This document shows, one piece after another, positions 54,850 through 64,000 of a DNA stretch of 64,000 nt. This stretch comes from Takifugu bimaculatus (Eukaryota; Chordata; Actinopteri; Tetraodontiformes; Tetraodontidae). Under the pieces are notes generated by a model that worked only from the letters and a program-made list of their open reading frames with translations, searched no databases and was not told the origin of the DNA. The stretch lies in NCBI GenBank assembly GCA_004026145.2, contig CP034977.1, forward strand, positions 1,087,043 through 1,151,042, in the 5' to 3' direction. Each line of letters starts with the position of its first letter. Position 1 is the stretch's first letter. The translations under genes were made by a program, and so were the position numbers.

Positions 54850-54855
54850 AATAAA
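54850..54855 (+). terminator. bckdha polyadenylation signal AATAAA
   Basis: AATAAA about 310 bases after the bckdha stop and 200 bases from the convergent glycosyltransferase stop; the two 3' ends are close or overlapping. Confidence 0.55.
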
Positions 54856-55056
54856 CTGTGAAAATTCAGTTGTTTTGCTTATTTTAATCGAAACTGAACT
54901 GAGTCGTGGTGACGGATTAGTTTGCAAGAATAAAACGTGAAGTTTTGACTTTGACATTATCCTCAATATGAAAATGGAAAACAAATCCCAAACACCAGGT
55001 AAACGACAGAAAAATAAACACCGCAGATTAAATGTTCCCATCTCATCCGGTCATTT

Positions 55057-56304
55057 TCAACAGGTCAGCAGGGGGTTGTGAATGCCGTTCCACAGCTTCT
55101 TTATCTGCTGTGGGGACCGCTGGTGAATCAGGATGAGGTTTTTGTACACGCACAGGTTCTCTCGGTCTTCCTCCTTGATATCGAAGGTCTTGAAGCCAGA
55201 GTTTTCCACAGGAGAAACTCCCACAGCCTGAAGGCACATACCTGTGTACACATCATCCATGGGGAACAGAGGGATGATGCGTGAAACAGAAGCCAGAGGC
55301 CGCAGCAGCTTTCCAGAGATGACAAAACCACCTCCGCCCACATAAGGAGGGTACGAGCCATCATAGAAGCTCAGGGGAACGTAGTATTTGTTTTTTGGAT
55401 CCCTGAAGGGGACTGACGCCTTTAGGACCTGTCCGACATATAGGTGAGAGGCTTTTGAAGGCTCCAGGGACTCCAGGAAGGTAAATAAAGCTGGAGAATT
55501 TACAAAAACATCATCATCCCCACTGAAGATGAAGGAGACCTGAGGACAGTGGTTCAGTGTCCACTCAAAAAAAGCATTCAGTTTGTGAGTCAGGTTGAGC
55601 AGGGATTCTTGTATGTCCCACAGCAGGAGGTCTCCAAAGTACTGGGATTCAAAAGACAACAGTGGGTCAAGGTCACCCTGAGAAGATTGGCCCAGGAGGA
55701 ACAGCGTGTGCACCCTCAGGCCTTTCTGGAAAAGGCCCTCTTGGCCCCAAGTCTTCCTCACAGCCTGCCTCTGCTCAAAATTACCTGGAACCGATTTGAT
55801 GCCAAAGAGCAGGAGGGTCTGGTTTTCGGCCCCTCTGCCACTGGTGCACTTGTTGGGCTGGTTGATCAACAGTGGGGGGGACCTGCAGTTCATAATCTGG
55901 AGAAAATCCTGCAGGATGGAAGAATACGAAAGGATGTCGTGAATGTTGGTTTTTAACAGCTCCTGGTTTGACTCCCTGCAGCGAGACCAGTCAGAGTCCC
56001 GGCTGAATGGATTCTTTCCATTTTCCACTTGTTTGATGGTGGAGTAAAGCAGACGGTTCCAGTATGCCCCGTTCTGAGGGATGGCCCGTCTGAGCTTGTT
56101 GTAGATGGACAAACTCGGAGTGATTGAGACAGCGGCCATCGCCGGAGTAGAGGTTTTCACATCGCCTTCCTGGATCCAGAGGCTTCGGAACTGCTGCACA
56201 TTCAACTTGCCCTTGTGGGTCCTCTCCAGGTACAAGGTGGAGTAGAAGATGAAGACAACTGTTACCAGGAAAGCTACAGCGGTGATGTTTTTTACGGGCT
56301 TCAT
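55057..56304 (-). CDS. b3gnt8: Beta-1,3-N-acetylglucosaminyltransferase (B3GNT8-like)
   Basis: Golgi type II membrane enzyme of family GT31 that adds beta-1,3-linked GlcNAc to galactose, extending poly-N-acetyllactosamine. Single uninterrupted coding exon, 415 residues, typical for the family. Seen: short cytosolic N-terminus, signal anchor at residues about 7-26, a stem, QRQAVRKTWG (178-187), the metal-binding Asp triplet in SGDDDVFVNS (263-265), YPPYVGGGGFVIS (318-330) and DDVYTG (350-355) where most relatives have an acidic DVYVG. Potential N-glycosylation sites are at residues 6, 161 and 237. The b3gnt8 name leans on adjacency to bckdha, as on human 19q13.2; by sequence alone a b3gnt2-type paralogue is possible. 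Confidence 0.82.
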   Translation of the reverse strand: MKPVKNITAVAFLVTVVFIFYSTLYLERTHKGKLNVQQFRSLWIQEGDVKTSTPAMAAVSITPSLSIYNKLRRAIPQNGAYWNRLLYSTIKQVENGKNPFSRDSDWSRCRESNQELLKTNIHDILSYSSILQDFLQIMNCRSPPLLINQPNKCTSGRGAENQTLLLFGIKSVPGNFEQRQAVRKTWGQEGLFQKGLRVHTLFLLGQSSQGDLDPLLSFESQYFGDLLLWDIQESLLNLTHKLNAFFEWTLNHCPQVSFIFSGDDDVFVNSPALFTFLESLEPSKASHLYVGQVLKASVPFRDPKNKYYVPLSFYDGSYPPYVGGGGFVISGKLLRPLASVSRIIPLFPMDDVYTGMCLQAVGVSPVENSGFKTFDIKEEDRENLCVYKNLILIHQRSPQQIKKLWNGIHNPLLTC

Positions 56305-58128
56305 TGGGGTGAAGGTTTGAAAAAAATGCGCTCTGGTGGACTGTTTTATACTCAGCTGGACTCTTTAGTGAGTGGCACAAGAGGTCACTGCAGAGAAAAC
56401 TACACAGACCAGAACCAGCATCTGCAAAACAATAATGGATCCTCACAATGAGCTTCAGAACATGTTGAAACGCCATCATTTCATTTTACATTGACAGAAC
56501 AACGCAACAGAAGGCCTTACAACGTCCTCTCGAACGAGGCATCGTGTTGAGAAAACCCGTCGTTACCTCCTGCAACCATCTCATCAAATTGCCATAAAGA
56601 CAAACATGTTTAGCAAAGGTCTTATCTCACCTGAGATGAAGGCACACCCGCCAGAAGCTCAACGCAACAAAATGGGATCGGGGACGCAGGTGCGCAAACC
56701 CGCATCATTTGGTTTTCCAGGCCCGGCTTTTTTTTTTTAATGACGTCGGCTCGGTCGTGAGTGGAGCAGACACATGTGAAGGCAGGTGATGAGCTCGCAC
56801 ACCTCACACAACTTTTCACAAAATTTCCACCGATCTGCGGGTTCCGACAAGCGTCCTTCAAAACGGTACATACAAACACCTATTTAAAAAGTTGACGTTA
56901 ACTTCTTTCTATAGAGACAAATACGTTATTTGATGTAGGTAGGTGCATACCTAATACATCCTATTTATTATTCTCAGAAGTCGGCTTTAATCTCAGACCT
57001 CGATACAGTTTAAGCATTTGAGTATCCACCGGTAGGGGGCGCCAAAGCAGAGCCTTTTTTCTTTACATCAAGTTGATGTCTTTTCTGTTCCATGTGTTTT
57101 TAGAAAGCACAATTTCCTTTTCTAAATCAAATGATGCAATCCTTGTATGCTTGACTTAGATCAAAACTCATAAGAGCTGGCATGTGATCCAGCTGCTGTG
57201 TCCAAGAGATTTATTTAAACATCTGACAGGAAACAAACACAAATGTACAAATGGTTTAAGACACACTCGCTGGTAAAAACATTATCAGGTGAGCACAGTG
57301 TTCAGATCTGTAAAGCTAATTTTTTTCTTATTGCATCCTATGTCGACTGAAAAGGTTTTTTCCAGCCTGAATTGGACAGAAACACAAGACAGACCAAATA
57401 ATCACAACTAGTTGATAAGTAACTCGTCCACATCAGGGAAAATTTTGCTAAGTTTTTTCATTCACAACCATGCAAAGGCTAGACACTTGTTTAATAAAAG
57501 TAAAAGCACTTTGTACTGAAATAAATGATGACATTTCTCAGTTTTAATTGTGTGAGTCAAATCTGGTCACTGTTCAGGTCCTGAGAGCCTTAAGGCAGAT
57601 GAAACCTTGTTGAACCTCTGAAACTCCTTATTCAGCCAGGATGATAATTAATTAGAGACGCCTCGCTGTGATCTCACGCAAGCACCAAAACCAAATGGCA
57701 GTGCTCGTCTCTACGCAGGCATATATCATAACATCTGATCAAAGATGCTAATTATTTTCAAAAATAATTCTAATATTATTGAAAACAGGCTTAAAGTGTC
57801 GGCATCCTGAAATTCCAGAATTTCCTGAAATTAATATTTGGTACTGCACCCTTTTATTTAAATACACACCTGACCAGTGGCTCTATCATAAAATAAATGT
57901 AGTATTCTCTGGGCAGTGTGCACTAGTGTCCATATCTGCAGCACTGAGACATTAAATGGGTTCAAGAGACGCATCTAACATATAGAAGGAGAGAAAACAT
58001 GTCTGTGAATAATAATAATGGGGCCACTGGTCAGTTACAGATGGTGCTAAAATGGAATCGAGAGGCTGAAGGCAGAAAGAAGGATGCAAGACTTTTGCTG
58101 AGGGAATGAGGACAAGGATGGAAGAAAG
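56305..58128. other. Spacer between b3gnt8-like 5' end and napa 3' end
   Basis: 1.8 kb holding the 5' UTR and promoter of the b3gnt8-like gene and the 3' UTR of napa; both genes are on the minus strand. TTTATT (AATAAA on the minus strand) occurs at 57853-57858 and 57210-57215, either of which could end napa transcripts. No further gene was seen. Confidence 0.55.
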
Positions 58129-60615
58129 TCAACAGAGGTCGTTCTCTTCATCCTGTATGGTTTTCTTGATGCGCAGGAGCATTGTGGTGAGCCACTGGTC
58201 CAGCCGGGAAATGGTGTCATATTCCTTCACCTGCCAGCACAACAGGAGAAATACTAGTTATGGTGGAGGTGAGGTAATGGCTGTGTCAAATATTGCAAAC
58301 AGTATAGGGTGCTGTTATTTCGATGAAAGTCGACTTATATGGACTGACCGCATCAGTGAAGGCATCCACGTTCTGCTCCTCGTAGGCATCTAGAAGTTTC
58401 TGTTGTAATGTGATAAATAGAACCCATTTTTACCAAGTCTATCCGTCCGTCGTTATCACTGTATATTTCATACTGAAGCAAAAACAAAGCGTACCTTCAA
58501 CAGTTTGCATTCTCGAGAGTCCGAGAAGGCTGGAAACATTTCTGTATACTTCTGCTCTGCAAGCTTTTAAAGAGGGGAGTGAGAGTTAGACGTGTGGCTT
58601 CCATGAACACAGACAAAGTTGTGTTATGGTTTACTTTTGCGTTCAGCATGTCTACACAGAAGTGACAGAGTGCTGCCTTGAAGAAGTAATCCTTGGCACT
58701 GTATTTGAGAAGTGTGCTGTCCATAGCGTAGGTTCCAACCTGAAATCACAGGTGGACACTCTTCAGTGAACAGGTGAATTCAGGCCGTATCACAACAACA
58801 ACTGAGCCGATGTTTGCTGGTCAGCATCCTCACACCTGTTCAAAGATCTCGATGGCTTTTGGGTACTGCTCCAACTGTGCTGCATAAGTGGCTACTTTCA
58901 GGAGGCACTTGTTTGCTGAACTGAAAAGAAAAAAAAGAGACGCTATTCACAGTCCATGTTTTGACAACAGTGTGGCAAGGCGAGGAACACCTCATTAAAA
59001 ATGCAAGAGAAAGTCACCTGATAGATTCTTCACCTTTGTAATAATCTCCTGCTTGTTCATAATGGGCAATGGCCTGTAAAGGAAGGGGGGGAGAAATATT
59101 ACAGGACATGAACAGTGTTTTACTTTAGTCACAATTAGTTTTGTTGCAGAACTTTGCAGACCTTATCAACGTCAATCAGCTCTGTCTCATATATTTCAGC
59201 GATGTGCATATGATGTTTGGCTGCGATGACGAAGCGTCCCTAGAACCCAAAAATTATTAGAAATAAACAAAGGCATTGCATATATAGCTATAAAAATATA
59301 TAGGCTTAAAAGGTTCCATGGCCAGTCTCACTGCTAGACTCACCATATCAGTGTATATCTCAATAGCTCTGTTTAGGCAGTTTATAGCTTCTGTTGATCA
59401 AAAAAAAAAAGTATATATGGGTAAAATATTCAGCCATAACTCCAGAATGGTGATAAGTAGTCATTACCTTGTGGATCTGCTTTTTTGAAGGCATTTCCAG
59501 CATCTATGAAGTTAGTAGCAGCATCGTGTTTGCTCTGCATCTGCAGATGGAGCCGTGCAGCTTCAGAGAAGGCATTTCCCGCAGCTGGAAAACAAATTCT
59601 CATGTTTAGACCGTTGCACATAGATTATCACATATATTAACTCAGAGGGGAAACAAAATAGTTCTTACCACACCAATTTTTGGCCATTTTGTACATGTTG
59701 GCAGCCCGCACATACAAGTCACAGGCCTCTTCCATCTTGGAGGATCCCCTGTACAAGAGGACTTTAATTACAACAGCATTCATGCCGATCATATAGGAAG
59801 GGTCACGCAGAATAACTTTGTGGGACAATGGATGTTCAGTCACTTCATAAAGCCATAAAATATTATTAATTACTATTAAGACATAAGGCTAAACAATAAC
59901 AATGATTCCAGTGCAGTGACTTATACAATTTAAAAATTATATTGCTAAGAATTTTTACTTTTTTATAGATGTTTATCTAATCTATGGTACATGAGTGAAT
60001 CTTATAAACCTATTTAAACACACAAATCACACTTTAATAGTGTAAATATTTGAATTATTACGAAGGTTCTGATTGCTGTCTATACTCGTCAACCACTGGG
60101 TGGCGCTATATACACAACAATGTTGCTTATTATTCACTTTAGTACACTAAGGTTCATTAAATGTAACACGACTTGTGAAATAAGCCTCAGTCACAAAGTG
60201 ATCCTATACACGATCAAGTATTGAGTAATTTGTTCGGTCTACATAGCTTTTCATGTTTATAAATTCACCAAGGTGTTTAAATGCCATCCAGAGCTCTATT
60301 GGCAACCCAGCTAACTTACATCGAAGTAGCGGCGTCTGCGACATTAGCAGAACACATAATAGTGTAATGCTGCATGGTTTGACATAAAGGACCTAGTACA
60401 ATCGAATTAAGACTGCATTTAACCTGTTTTAGAATCTGTTTGGTTCTAAAATTATTCTGCCTGGTTGGCCCTTAGCTTGACAGAATCGTCAAAACAGTAA
60501 CTCCATGACATGCTCACCCAAACAGTGCTCCAAAAAACGACTGTGACGATCTCATTTTCTTTTCTGCCTCAGCTATTAAAGCCATGGCCTCCTTTTCTTT
60601 GCCACTATTGTCCAT
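58129..60615 (-). CDS. napa: Alpha-SNAP (NSF attachment protein alpha)
   Basis: Cytosolic adaptor that binds assembled SNARE complexes and recruits the NSF ATPase to disassemble them after membrane fusion. Eleven exons on the minus strand, all phases closed: 60615-60518, 59748-59669, 59584-59468, 59390-59344, 59239-59162, 59073-59018, 58920-58836, 58739-58635, 58563-58495, 58399-58349, 58230-58129 (TGA); 888 nt, 295 residues, the same length as human NAPA. Seen: start [23 protein letters not shown]-like helical hairpins ([56 protein letters not shown]), and the C-terminal [16 protein letters not shown] block. The penultimate Leu, needed in mammals to stimulate NSF, is kept (ends NDLC). NAPA rather than NAPB by the N-terminus and 19q13 neighbours. 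Confidence 0.97.
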
Positions 60616-61419
60616 TTTCTTTGCTCTGTGGTGATTTCTGGGAAGAGCGAAGAACTGCGAAAGTGAACAAACTCGCTTCAGTTGTGCTAACAGCAATGGG
60701 TTGGCTAGCCGTGTCACGTCATCAGCCGCAAAGCAGCCTGTCATACCCGTGTCATGTGACTCGGGAGCGACGAAAAGGATGCTGCGTTCAACGTTACTCT
60801 TACAAATAAACTCCGCACCTTTGCATAGTCGGCACAAAATAATAAACATGTTGATGACAGCGTTTGAAAACGAAAGAGGGGTGATTCGAAGTGAAAGTTA
60901 AACAACGATTTACTGTTATGATAAACACTTTCGCCCCCTTATGCGAGCATGTCAACATTAAATTTATTCGTGTATTGTCATTCGTTTTTAACTTAAACGC
61001 ATTCTTGGTGGTTAGTAGTGAGCGTCTTATATTATCATTGCTGCAAATTCCTTCTTTTTTTGCTGTTCTGGTCATTAATTAATAAGCGTTGACAAAAATG
61101 TACGTTTTTAAAAACATTTGTTTTCGATTGCAGCTAAAGCCTTTTAATTGGCTTAGTTTATCAATTCTGTTGTGTTTTAGAATAACCATCGTTCAATAAC
61201 CAAAAATGCATTAAAAGCCCTTCTATCTTAGGTGAACAATTAGTACAAAAATAGATTTTGTACACCGTAAAAGAGGGAGTTTATGTGTTGACAACACACA
61301 CGGATTTCATTCAGGCAAAAAGAAAGTCCCCCGTTTCCTGTCTGTAGTTGGGTCCTGTACAGCAGCCCGTGCGAGGCTGTCCTGGAGACCCCGCGCTGCC
61401 TGCACCTCTATCATCTCGG
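60616..61419. promoter_or_regulatory. Shared upstream region of napa (-) and bicra (+)
   Basis: About 800 bp from the napa start codon to a 5' splice donor of bicra. Nearest napa is GTCATGTGAC (60751-60760), an E-box/M-box palindrome-like element, and a CRE-like TCACGTCAT near 60714. The bicra side (61.33-61.42 kb) is a small GC-rich block ending CTCGG|GTGAGT at 61420, read as its untranslated first exon. The middle (60.85-61.3 kb) is AT-rich without recognised features. Confidence 0.45.
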
Positions 61420-63105
61420 GTGAGTTTGTTACAATGTAGCAATTTCTCTATAAATCCGAATAACTGCGCAAACGCTGCAATATTCGCGTACTGCAGTGAA
61501 CCCGCGAAATGCACGCCTACTGCAATCGAAACGCCCCATTACTGTGCGACCTGGTAAACATAGTAATTTTCCAACGAATTCCCAAGCATACCCCCCTTAT
61601 CCAAGAGTATTCCAACATTAACTCATATTTTGCTTGCAAGAAGAGATAGATAGCTCGCTACGCAGTCGCGTTTACACGTCTAACCAAAAATCGCCACACT
61701 GTCTTGGCTGAATTTTGCTGCCAATGTACCGTTTGATTGTTTAAATTTTGCCACACAGTGGTTTGTTTTGAATGTCAAATGCTCAAGCTAGCTATACGTC
61801 TTGTTGATAGCTGGTTGGCTAAGCAGGCTAGCAAGGCAGGGTAACGAAATCTAACCCAGTTGATCAAAAAAATCTCAAAGGAAAAGTGAAACTATGGTTT
61901 GAACCGACACGTTTTGTCACACCAGAGCCTTAAGTCACTAACAAAACTGTTATACATGAGGTGTTGTAAGGTGTCGACATAATATCCATGCAAACCTCTT
62001 TGAAAACAGCAGCTAGCATGTTGCAAGCCGCCTGCAGGGTCTCCATTCATATCCTGCGTACTGCTTCTGCGATCTCTGAGCAATGCCTATCATCCCTAGT
62101 CTTTTAGAGGTGGAAAATGATGTTACTTCTCATAGGCACTTTTGGGTGTATGAGTGGAGATTGTTGCGTCGGTGGAGAGATGCACCACGCAGTCTCGCTT
62201 TCAGCAGCAAGCTTGCAGCGGATTCTTCCTAAACTGCGCGAAAACCGCGCTTTTTCAGTTTGTTGTCTGTTGCCATCCGCTGTTGGCCAAGTGCAGAAAA
62301 CATAACATTACTTTACAATAGTCGTATTTAATGTGTCAAGGCATAGTGTATTATATGTGCGTGGCTTTGTATTTAACATTGATTATTGTTCAAGACGTTA
62401 CACTTTCTGCAGTGTCACTTATTTAAGACCACAACATCCAGCAGTCTTTTTAAAATTTTCATACCCAAGAGCAATAATCTGTAATGTTTGAATCAGAACG
62501 AATAGCCTGAAAGCAGAGCTAAACTGGTGTTTGGAAAATAATCACAATCAGTTGAAACAGTTGAAATTAATTTATCAAAATTTGTTTGGCCAAATATCAC
62601 TTTTTCCTGTACTATTTAACCTACAATTGTTAATTAAACGATGGTGTTATTGAACCCAGAATTTGAAGTGATTTTGTAATTATAATGACAGTATAAAGTA
62701 GAATGCATTATTACATATTTTATAATTACTACAAGGATATTTTGAGATTTCCTGAATTATTTGGCTAATAAATATATGTAGATGCATTTCATAACAGTAA
62801 AGACTGATGTTTTAGAAACATGGCAGAACAATAATTGTAAAAACATGTTAATACTTTATAGCATGACAGCTAATATGGAATAGGACAGTCACGTATAAAA
62901 TTAAAAATTCACTATGTCAAAATTTGAAAGTGACAGTCGTGTGGCTCTTGACATATATGATGAATATGGGGTTTAAACATTTTTATTTGTGTTGTGAGGG
63001 GAAAAGCTGTTATATTAAAGCATATGTTTGTAATTGTAATGTGGGAGGTGGTTGATTTATGTAAAGAATACATTGATGAAATGGAATTGTTTCTGTATCT
63101 AATAG
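61420..63105 (+). other. First intron of bicra (inferred)
   Basis: 1.7 kb AT-rich stretch between the putative untranslated first exon and the first coding exon. No gene or clear repeat was seen in it. Confidence 0.5.
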
Positions 63106-63110
63106 TTGTC

Positions 63111-64000
63111 ATGGATGATGAAGATGGCAGGTGCCTTCTAGATGTAATTTGGTAAGTCATCGCTGATACAGATGTCAGACACAATGAATTTTTGTTGGAA
63201 CATTATTTTGTCAGTCATCTTTAGCACTAAATCAATATTACTTTCTTCTGCAGTGACCCAGAAGCTCTTAATGACTTTCTTCATGGATCTGAGACCCATG
63301 TGAGTATGAGAATCAAAAGCCTAATTGGCTTTACATGCCTCATTGTGAGTCTAAACGGTGCTGTTCCTCTCCCACGTAGTAGTGGCCATGTTATCCTCAA
63401 GCCTTTCCGTGTCAGTGGAGTTTATACCTCACGTCTTTGAGTTCCCCCGTCATGCAAATTTCTAGTATTATGCGAAAATAGCTTCAGCAATGCTGAGCAA
63501 AGTGGCACAGCTATTTTGGAGAGAGTTGGCCACAGTTTAGGCTGCAGATAGAAGAATGTTCATATGTTTCTGAGCATGATGCTTTATGTATCCTCAAAAG
63601 GTTGAAAGTTGTGAATTGCATTTTCATCAGCTATGATTGCAAGCAGAGGCACGGGTCACTTGATGGTTTCATTTACTTTGATTTTGCAACTTCTTTGGTT
63701 CCAATATTATGTTTTTTATGGCTGAGGCTTGCATTTTCTTTTTTATTTAGCTAAGATTTTAAATGCTCCTACTAACACTTCCCCACCCTGTGTTATTCTG
63801 TCGCTCCACTGTTGCTTATTTAGCGCTGGTTTCTGCGATCTAATTTCTATCGACTGTATTCTGTCCTTTCCTTGCCCTGCTCCTCTTTGATGGGTTGTGC
63901 GTCTCTGTCCTGGTGGCTTTTGCCTGCTTGTTTGGGTGATTTTGATTTCTGTCTGTCCTGTCCTGGTTGGGTATGTCTGTAGTTGGACACTGACGACCTT
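63111..64000 (+). CDS. bicra: BICRA (GLTSCR1), first coding exons, partial
   Basis: N-terminus of the BRD4-interacting chromatin-remodelling-complex-associated protein, a defining subunit of the non-canonical BAF (GBAF) complex in the nucleus. Three coding exons are in the window: 63111-63151 (exon starts at 63106), 63254-63299 and from 63983 to the window end, with closed phases. They read MDDEDGRCLLDVIC, DPEALNDFLHGSETH and LDTDDL, matching the highly conserved BICRA start; the paralogue BICRAL is similar, but NAPA adjacency as on human 19q13.33 favours BICRA. The start ATG follows an acceptor by five bases. The bulk of the gene lies beyond the window. Confidence 0.88.

Overview
This window is vertebrate nuclear DNA, almost certainly from a ray-finned (percomorph-like) fish. 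Genes are intron-rich but compact, introns use GT-AG, spacers are AT-rich with long (GT)n microsatellites, and every recognisable gene has a clear human orthologue arranged as in teleosts. I call eleven protein-coding genes by stitching exons across compatible splice phases. No rRNA, tRNA or CRISPR array was seen.

Layout. (1) 1-19.4 kb: the 3' part of urb1 (+), mrap (-) and scaf4 (+), the neighbourhood found on human 21q22.11. (2) From 20.1 kb to the end, all recognised genes but one belong to human 19q13: ppp1r13l/iASPP (+), a 10.6 kb gene-poor spacer, a tmem91/SynDIG-family gene (+), exosc5 (-), bckdha (+), a b3gnt8-like glycosyltransferase (-), napa (-) and the first coding exons of bicra (+). 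(3) Wedged between exosc5 and bckdha is the exception: a 13-exon gene (45.7-51.3 kb) for a predicted 1309-residue protein that I read as a transposase chimera. Its N-terminal half has zinc fingers, a SWIM-type CxC...CxH motif and a Cys cluster resembling the HMGXB3/KDZ-associated family. Its C-terminal half is a hAT-type transposase with a C-terminal dimerisation region. All splice phases are compatible, and it is head-to-head with exosc5 across 323 bp. This is the best candidate for something undescribed.

The genes are mostly housekeeping: ribosome biogenesis (urb1), mRNA 3'-end processing/termination (scaf4), RNA decay (exosc5), branched-chain amino-acid catabolism (bckdha), SNARE recycling (napa), chromatin remodelling (bicra), glycan extension (b3gnt8-like), plus melanocortin-receptor trafficking (mrap), p53/NF-kB control (ppp1r13l) and a synaptic-type membrane protein (tmem91-like). 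Three pairs are head-to-head with short shared upstream regions: mrap/scaf4, exosc5/chimera and napa/bicra. The bckdha upstream region has a perfect NRF1 palindrome.

A caution on quality: seven apparent frameshifts (urb1, scaf4 twice, exosc5, the chimera twice, bckdha) are all explained by one extra base each. That sign bias in essential genes points to insertion errors in the assembly rather than gene decay.
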